NCBI GenBank assembly: GCA_025362355.1 | Contig: JANYGT010000098.1 | Location: forward strand, 1-33,741 | Length of the DNA: 33,741 nt | Origin: Lacisediminihabitans sp. | Lineage (GTDB): Bacteria; Actinomycetota; Actinomycetes; Actinomycetales; Microbacteriaceae | Reading direction: 5' to 3' | Shown: positions 28,323 through 33,741 of the stretch, in pieces | How positions within the stretch are numbered: position 1 is the stretch's first letter | Layout of the letters: each line of letters opens with the position of its first letter | The notes under the pieces: model-generated | Database searches by the model: none | Told to the model about the DNA's origin: nothing | The model's input: the letters and a program-made list of their open reading frames with translations, nothing else | Position numbers and translations under genes: made by a program

Positions 28323-28925
28323 GTGACCGGTCGACGATCACCGCGCCGCGGCGTCATGACCGCGCGCCAATTCATGGCGCAACTCCGTGACGACCCTGAG
28401 TATCAAGCTCGTTCGGCCGAAAAGAAGGAAGTGCTCGAACAGAAAGCGAGTGCTTGGCGGGAGGCAGCTCGGCCTATCGTTGCGGACCTCGCCGCTGCCG
28501 GCGTGGAAGTGGACTCGCCATGGGACTTAGTCAACACCTCTACCCCGTATCCAGCGGCGCTACCGGTGCTCATGAACCATCTGAAGCTCGGAGGGTACCC
28601 GGATCGCGTATTGGAGGGGCTAGCGCGCGCTTTGGCCGTCAAGCCGGCGGCCCCCTACTGGTCGGAGCTTGCCGAGCTGTATCGCAAAGCCCCGGGTCCA
28701 GACGAACGAGAGGGGCTGGCGGTGGCTTTGGCCGCCTGCGTGACTTCCGAACATATCGGAGAGCTGGCTGACCTTGTATCGGACATCGCCATCGGCCCGA
28801 CGCGCATTCATTTAATCCGACCGCTCGCTCGAATGGAAGGCAGTATCGGGCGGGATGTTCTCAGCCAACTGCGGGACGATCCCGAGATTGGACCGGAGGT
28901 TCAGCGAGTCTTGAAGAGACGGTGA
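28323..28925 (+). CDS. Hypothetical protein, helical/HEAT-like (likely start ATG 28356)
   Basis: ORF with helix-rich, HEAT-like C-terminal half 'YPDRVLEGLARALAVKPAAPYWSELAELYRKAPGPDEREGLAVALAACV...'. Confidence 0.6.
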   Translation: MTGRRSPRRGVMTARQFMAQLRDDPEYQARSAEKKEVLEQKASAWREAARPIVADLAAAGVEVDSPWDLVNTSTPYPAALPVLMNHLKLGGYPDRVLEGLARALAVKPAAPYWSELAELYRKAPGPDEREGLAVALAACVTSEHIGELADLVSDIAIGPTRIHLIRPLARMEGSIGRDVLSQLRDDPEIGPEVQRVLKRR

Positions 28926-29406
28926 CGCCGCAGTGTACGACCCGAATCGAGCTACTTTGCCTAGAGTGCTGGTCAAGAGCACTTTCTCATCAAAGCGTTC
29001 TCGACGACCCCGGTGGCTGGCACACAAATCCGCATCGCAAGATAATTGGCTGATGAGAGCCGCCTCTCTCGCCCGAGGGTGAGTGAAATCCGGCCGAAGC
29101 CCGCCCTAACCCCGAATATTCAAATGGCGCCGACCATGCAAATTTGCCGACTGACTGATTCGTCTGAGTAGGAGACGAGCGAGGCTGAAAGACCGACGGC
29201 CGGAGACGATCGAAACCCACGCACAGCGTTCACCTGTCGGTGGGCTGGACAAGTCCAGAAGCCAATCACTCGACGGTGGTGGTCTTCCTTTCCGACTCGA
29301 AAGCAAACGGCATCAAACCGGAGACGGTTCAGAGACGATGATTTTGGATGGATCGGGCGCTGCTCGGCAATTTCGTGAATGGCTCAGTTGAACGATCCGG
29401 GGTACA

Positions 29407-30462
29407 TTGCGGGCAATGATGCTGGCATTTCCCTTTTGGCTTCTGGTAAGTATTTTCTTGGCTGGTGCAGCGGTGATCTGGTTCTCCGGAATTCAGCTTT
29501 CAAAAACCACTGACGTGCTCGATCACCGATTTCACCTGGGAAGCGCGATCGGCGGACTCGTTGTTCTAGCCGTGGCTACCAACCTTCCCGAAATAGCGAT
29601 CACGGTGAGTGCTGCCCTCTCCGGGTCGATCGGGGTTGCAGCCGGCAATATTCTGGGCGGCATTGCGCTTCAAACGGTGGTGCTCGTGGTTCTCGACGTC
29701 CTCGGAAAGCGCGCCAGTGGTGCAAAACCACTCACCTACCGTGCCGCCTCGCTCCAACTAATGTCGGAAGCTCTTATCGTCGTCGCTGTGCTTTCGGTCG
29801 TCATCGCCGGGACGCAGCTGCCGCCGGCTCTTCTCATTGCGCGGGTCACGCCGAGCGGGGTGTTGATCGTGGTCGTTTGGGTCGTCGGCCTCTTGCTGGT
29901 TCGACGCGCGGGTAAGACCCTCCCTTGGCACGAAGGCGGTCGGGCGCCTGATGCGTCCCTGCGCCCGCCGAAACAAGCCCCCGCGGGCAGCACTCGCCGG
30001 GCAGCAGTCGTCTTCGGACTCGCGGCCTTAGCTACGCTCATCGCTGGAGTCGCCGTGGAGCAAGCCGGAGACGCTGCGGCACAACAGATCGGCTTTTCAG
30101 GGGTGCTTTTCGGAGCGACGGTGTTGGCTCTGGCCACTAGTCTGCCGGAAATATCGACCGGTCTTCAGGCTTTGAAACAGGGCGACGACAATCTTGCAAT
30201 GAGTGACATCTTCGGCGGAAACGCGTTTCTTCCCGTGCTTTTCTTCGTGGCAACTCTGATCTCGGGAAAAGCCATCCTCCCGCAGGCAAACCCGAGCGAT
30301 ATCTATCTCACCGCGCTTGCCATTCTCCTGACCCTCGTCTACGCGGTCGGACTTCTCTTCCGGCCACATACGCGGGTCGCCGGAATGGGGATTGATTCGC
30401 TCATTGTCCTTCTGCTGTACGTTGCCGGACTCGGTGGACTTATCGCAATCAACCTCGGATAG
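29407..30462 (+). CDS. CaCA-family sodium/calcium exchanger-like membrane protein (start may be ATG 29416)
   Basis: Two inverted-topology repeats: 'GSAIGGLVVLAVATNLPEIAITVSAAL' and 'VLFGATVLALATSLPEISTGLQAL', each followed by 'GNILGG'/'SDIFGGNAF'. Confidence 0.88.
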   Translation: MRAMMLAFPFWLLVSIFLAGAAVIWFSGIQLSKTTDVLDHRFHLGSAIGGLVVLAVATNLPEIAITVSAALSGSIGVAAGNILGGIALQTVVLVVLDVLGKRASGAKPLTYRAASLQLMSEALIVVAVLSVVIAGTQLPPALLIARVTPSGVLIVVVWVVGLLLVRRAGKTLPWHEGGRAPDASLRPPKQAPAGSTRRAAVVFGLAALATLIAGVAVEQAGDAAAQQIGFSGVLFGATVLALATSLPEISTGLQALKQGDDNLAMSDIFGGNAFLPVLFFVATLISGKAILPQANPSDIYLTALAILLTLVYAVGLLFRPHTRVAGMGIDSLIVLLLYVAGLGGLIAINLG

Positions 30463-30513
30463 TCCACTCCGACAGAATTTCATGCCCCGTTCGGGCGCAT
30501 GGGGTCGATGGAA

Positions 30514-31365
30514 TCAGTGTTCATCGGCTAGCGCCATTTGGATGTAAATGGCCGCGAGAATCATAAACACGTAGGCCTGCAGGGCGCTGACGAATATGTC
30601 CATAAGAGAGAATGCCAGGCCGAAAACGAACGACCCGACTCCCAGAAACCCGAGTGGATTTCCTCCGGCCAGGACGGAGAAGAAGAAGAACTGAGTGGCC
30701 GCGAAACAGAGCGAGAGCAGCATATGCCCGGCGATCATGTTCATCAGAAGCCGAAGCGTCAGAGTTATCGGGCGCAGCACGAACGTCGAGAATATTTCGA
30801 CTGGAGTGAGAAGGAAGTACAGCGGCCAGGGCACCCCGGGAATGAAAAGCGCGTTCTTGAAAAAACGCCACGAATGCTTGCGAACTCCTGCGTAGATGAA
30901 GAGAACATAGGCGACCAAAGCCATTATCAGAGGCAGGCCCACGACGGACGTCCCGGCCAGTTGCAGCCCGGGAACGGTCCCGGTGAGGTTCATGGCCAAA
31001 GTCAAAAAGAATATGGTCATCAACACTGGCATGAAGCGGCGACCGTCCTTCTCACCCAGCGTTTGAACCACGCTGTTTCGGACGAAAACCAGGGCAAATT
31101 CGACCGCGGCCTGCTGGCGGGTGGGCACTACCTTCATGCGGCGCGTACCAGCCCACAGGACAATCACAAGCACCACCACGACGAGCAGACGGATCATCAT
31201 GAGCCTGTTCAGTTCGAACGGCGTGCCCTTGAACAGGATGGCAGGGGGAAGAAAATCGGCGAGCGACGGGCCGACGAATCCACCGCCGGGCTCCGGCGCA
31301 GCGGCGGGCGGGAGCACCGTCTCGAGAGGTGGTATCAGTTGACTTCTCCAGCGTCGGTCGCCCAC
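30514..31365 (-). CDS. atpB: F0F1 ATP synthase subunit a (orphan copy)
   Basis: 'PPAILFKGTPFELNRLMMIRLL', 'FMPVLMTIFFLTLAMNLTGTVPGL', 'LTLRLLMNMIAGHMLL' (conserved Arg), 'FVSALQAYVFMILAAIYIQMAL'. Confidence 0.95.
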   Translation of the reverse strand: MGDRRWRSQLIPPLETVLPPAAAPEPGGGFVGPSLADFLPPAILFKGTPFELNRLMMIRLLVVVVLVIVLWAGTRRMKVVPTRQQAAVEFALVFVRNSVVQTLGEKDGRRFMPVLMTIFFLTLAMNLTGTVPGLQLAGTSVVGLPLIMALVAYVLFIYAGVRKHSWRFFKNALFIPGVPWPLYFLLTPVEIFSTFVLRPITLTLRLLMNMIAGHMLLSLCFAATQFFFFSVLAGGNPLGFLGVGSFVFGLAFSLMDIFVSALQAYVFMILAAIYIQMALADEH

Positions 31366-31409
31366 TTAAGGGTCGGTAACATATTTGATTCCACTGTAAC
31401 CCAAATTAG

Positions 31410-31423
31410 TTGCGCTTGCGCAA
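31410..31423. promoter_or_regulatory. Inverted repeat TTGCG-N4-CGCAA, copy 1, between atpB and marR; candidate MarR operator
   Basis: TTGCGCTTGCGCAA; same consensus recurs upstream of ctaD. Confidence 0.55.
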
Positions 31424-31427
31424 TCAC

Positions 31428-31937
31428 ATGGAGAATCTCGACGCGATGGCGAATCCCCAACAAGCACCAACAGGCGCGATGGTCGACGCAGTCCTGGCTG
31501 CAGCCAACGTTTTAATGCGCGTGGCCGCGCGATCGGTCGTCGAGGTTGAAGACTCCGTCTCGAGCCCTCAACTAAGGGTCCTGGTATTCGTCTCGCTACA
31601 CGGAGCGCAATCAGCGGGCGCGATAGCACGCGAGTTAGATGTCCATGCCTCCAACGCGACGCGCATTTGCGACCGATTGATACGTCTGGGTTTCCTCATT
31701 CGTAGCGAAAGCGGCGGAGATCGGCGGTTCGTCAGACTGGAGTTGACGAGTGGGGGAGCAGAGCTGGTTTCGAAGGTCTTCGAGCAGAGGCGTAACGACC
31801 TCGCTACTGTATTCGGCTCTGTTCCCGCCTCCAAGCGCGAGGCGGTCATGGATGCCTTCCGCATCTTCGCAGCGGCGGCGGACGTCGAGGGCTCGACCGA
31901 CGGACGATTCGCTTTGGGGCCTCCACAAAAGCCGTGA
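31428..31937 (+). CDS. MarR family transcriptional regulator (start ATG 31428 preferred over TTG 31410)
   Basis: wHTH 'SSPQLRVLVFVSLHGAQSAGAIARELDVHASNATRICDRLIRLGFLIRSESGGDRRFVRLELTSGGAELV'. Confidence 0.92.
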   Translation: MENLDAMANPQQAPTGAMVDAVLAAANVLMRVAARSVVEVEDSVSSPQLRVLVFVSLHGAQSAGAIARELDVHASNATRICDRLIRLGFLIRSESGGDRRFVRLELTSGGAELVSKVFEQRRNDLATVFGSVPASKREAVMDAFRIFAAAADVEGSTDGRFALGPPQKP

Positions 31938-32086
31938 CGCGCTCGCTGTCCGCCGACGGTCTGATCGAGACGACCGACATCGGAATTGCCTCGTTCGGTA
32001 GGAGATTTGGCGAAGGCTCGGCCCCGGAATCTGCTGTACCGACGATTTGACCGCACACACTCTGTACGTGTTTCTTACCTAGATGA

Positions 32087-32100
32087 TTGCGTGCGCGCAA
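32087..32100. promoter_or_regulatory. Inverted repeat TTGCG-N4-CGCAA, copy 2, upstream of ctaD
   Basis: TTGCGTGCGCGCAA; arms identical to the copy at 31410-31423. Confidence 0.5.
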
Positions 32101-32200
32101 CCACTTCCACTTGTGGGCTGAAAGCAGTTCAATAGAAAGCAATTCATGGGGAAGCGTCGAGGCGTGTCCTTCCCGCCACTGCCAAGGAAGGTACGAGCCG

Positions 32201-33741
32201 ATGTCCGATATTAAGGAAAGGCGCGGAGCTCTCCGTGGCGGCGCGAACACTGCTGGTGTCGCTGTGTCGGCTGAGCGCAAGGGCAACATCGTCGTCAAGT
32301 GGATCACCACCACTGACCACAAGACGATCGGCTCGCTGTACCTGGTCACGGCCTTCCTCTATTTCCTGCTCGGCGGGGTCATGGCGCTTGTCATCCGCGC
32401 CCAACTGTTCGAGCCCGGAAGCACCCTGCTCGCCACGAAAGACCAGTACAACCAGCTGTTCACGATGCACGGCACGATCATGCTGCTGATGTTCGCGACG
32501 CCTCTCTTCGCCGGATTCGTGAACGCCCTGATGCCGCTCCAGATCGGAGCTCCGGATGTCGCTTTCCCCCGCCTGAACGCCTTCGCATACTGGCTCTACA
32601 GTTTCGGTTCCCTGATCGCGGTCGCTGGGTTCCTCACCCCGCAGGGGGCCGCCTCCTTCGGCTGGACGGCGTATGTGCCCCTCTCGGAGACAACGTTCTC
32701 ACCTTCTCTCGGAGGAAATCTCTGGGTCTTCGGCTTGGCTCTGAGCGGGTTCGGCACCATCCTCGGTGCCGTCAACTTCATCACCACCATCATCACGATG
32801 CGTGCGCCCGGCATGACTATGTTCCGTATGCCGATCTTCACCTGGAACGCGCTCGTCACCTCGATCCTCGTGATCATGGCGTTCCCGGTGCTCGCAGCCG
32901 CGCTGTTCGCGCTCGGTTCCGACCGGGTGTTCGGCTCGCATCTCTACAACGTCAGTTCCGGTGGGGCGATCCTCTGGCAGCACCTGTTCTGGTTCTTCGG
33001 GCATCCGGAGGTCTACATCATCGCGCTGCCGTTCTTCGGCATCATCTCCGAGGTGCTGCCGGTCTTCAGCCGAAAGCCGATCTTCGGATACAAGACCCTG
33101 GTCTATGCGACGATCTCGATCGCGGCGCTGTCGATCACGGTGTGGGCGCACCACATGTACGTCACGGGGTCGGTGCTGCTGCCGTTCTTCTCGCTGATGA
33201 CGATGTTGATCGCGGTTCCGACGGGGGTGAAGATCTTCAACTGGGTCGGCACGATGTGGCGGGGCTCCGTGACTTTCGAGACGCCGATGCTGTGGGCGAT
33301 CGGATTTCTGATCACCTTCACGTTCGGTGGTCTGACCGGAGTCATCCTCGCCTCTCCTCCGCTCGACTTCCACGTCTCCGACACCTATTTCGTGGTGGCC
33401 CATTTCCACTACGTCGTGTTCGGTACGGTCGTCTTCGCCATGTTCTCCGGGTTCTATTTCTGGTGGCCGAAGTGGACGGGCAAGATGCTCAACGAGCGTC
33501 TCGGGAAGATCCATTTCTGGTTGCTGTTCGTCGGATTCCACACCACGTTCCTCATCCAGCACTGGCTGGGTGTGCTCGGTATGCCGCGTCGGTACGCGAC
33601 CTATCAGCCCGGTGACAACTTCACCTGGATGAACCAGCTCTCCACCCTCGGTGCGATGCTGCTCGGGGTGTCGATGCTGCCGTTCATCTTCAACGTCTAC
33701 ATCACCTCCCGCAGGGGCAAGGTCGTGACGGTGAACGACCC
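32201..33741 (+). CDS. ctaD: Cytochrome c oxidase subunit I (aa3-type heme-copper oxidase), partial: runs off the window end and is therefore missing from the ORF track
   Basis: ATG 32201; '[47 protein letters not shown]', '[22 protein letters not shown]', 'WAHHMYVTG', '[11 protein letters not shown]' ligand motifs; open to 33741. Confidence 0.95.
   Translation, partial: MSDIKERRGALRGGANTAGVAVSAERKGNIVVKWITTTDHKTIGSLYLVTAFLYFLLGGVMALVIRAQLFEPGSTLLATKDQYNQLFTMHGTIMLLMFATPLFAGFVNALMPLQIGAPDVAFPRLNAFAYWLYSFGSLIAVAGFLTPQGAASFGWTAYVPLSETTFSPSLGGNLWVFGLALSGFGTILGAVNFITTIITMRAPGMTMFRMPIFTWNALVTSILVIMAFPVLAAALFALGSDRVFGSHLYNVSSGGAILWQHLFWFFGHPEVYIIALPFFGIISEVLPVFSRKPIFGYKTLVYATISIAALSITVWAHHMYVTGSVLLPFFSLMTMLIAVPTGVKIFNWVGTMWRGSVTFETPMLWAIGFLITFTFGGLTGVILASPPLDFHVSDTYFVVAHFHYVVFGTVVFAMFSGFYFWWPKWTGKMLNERLGKIHFWLLFVGFHTTFLIQHWLGVLGMPRRYATYQPGDNFTWMNQLSTLGAMLLGVSMLPFIFNVYITSRRGKVVTVND

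Noticed and set aside
30481-30505. Bulged hairpin ATGCCCCG-TT-CGGGCGCAT between the exchanger and atpB
   Set aside because: Imperfect stem and no T-run; could be a weak bidirectional terminator but not strong enough to call
31410-31427. TTG start extension of the marR ORF
   Set aside because: Overlaps the palindrome TTGCGCTTGCGCAA; ATG 31428 is a more plausible start
30538-31515. 325-aa plus-strand ORF
   Set aside because: Antisense to atpB; hydrophilic junk composition whereas the minus strand gives a full AtpB
32699-33562. 287-aa minus-strand ORF
   Set aside because: Antisense of ctaD; Arg/Asp/His-rich low-complexity translation

Overview
GC-rich actinobacterial chromosome segment that looks like Microbacteriaceae (judged from the protein families and codon style; not verified). 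The left half (1-16420) is ordinary core content: sugar ABC permease and LacI regulator, a menaquinone module (isochorismate synthase, MenG, polyprenyl diphosphate synthase), an FprA-like ferredoxin-NADP reductase, GNAT, cardiolipin synthase, YajQ, a lytic-transglycosylase-like protein, tRNA-Tyr, an inositol-phosphatase-family enzyme, an M23 peptidase, a divergent GH13 pair, tRNA-Thr and tRNA-Met. Directly after tRNA-Met there is a decayed IS3-type transposase, which begins an accessory segment. Its main cargo (about 17.05-27.37 kb) is an IclR regulator plus a compact nine-gene operon: P450, two-subunit PEP-synthase-like phosphotransferase, HD protein, SDR, [2Fe-2S] ferredoxin, ferredoxin reductase, second HD protein, aldehyde dehydrogenase. 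Gene content and order resemble the phosphorylation-first 4-cresol/alkylphenol (cre) pathway I recall from Corynebacterium glutamicum, here with two HD-domain proteins. Further right are two orphan small proteins, a CaCA-type exchanger, an orphan ATP synthase subunit a gene divergent from a MarR regulator, and a ctaD gene running off the window. The marR/atpB and ctaD upstream regions share a perfect TTGCG-N4-CGCAA inverted repeat, which suggests a MarR-controlled module of respiratory-chain and ATP-synthase subunit genes. No CRISPR arrays and no rRNA were seen.
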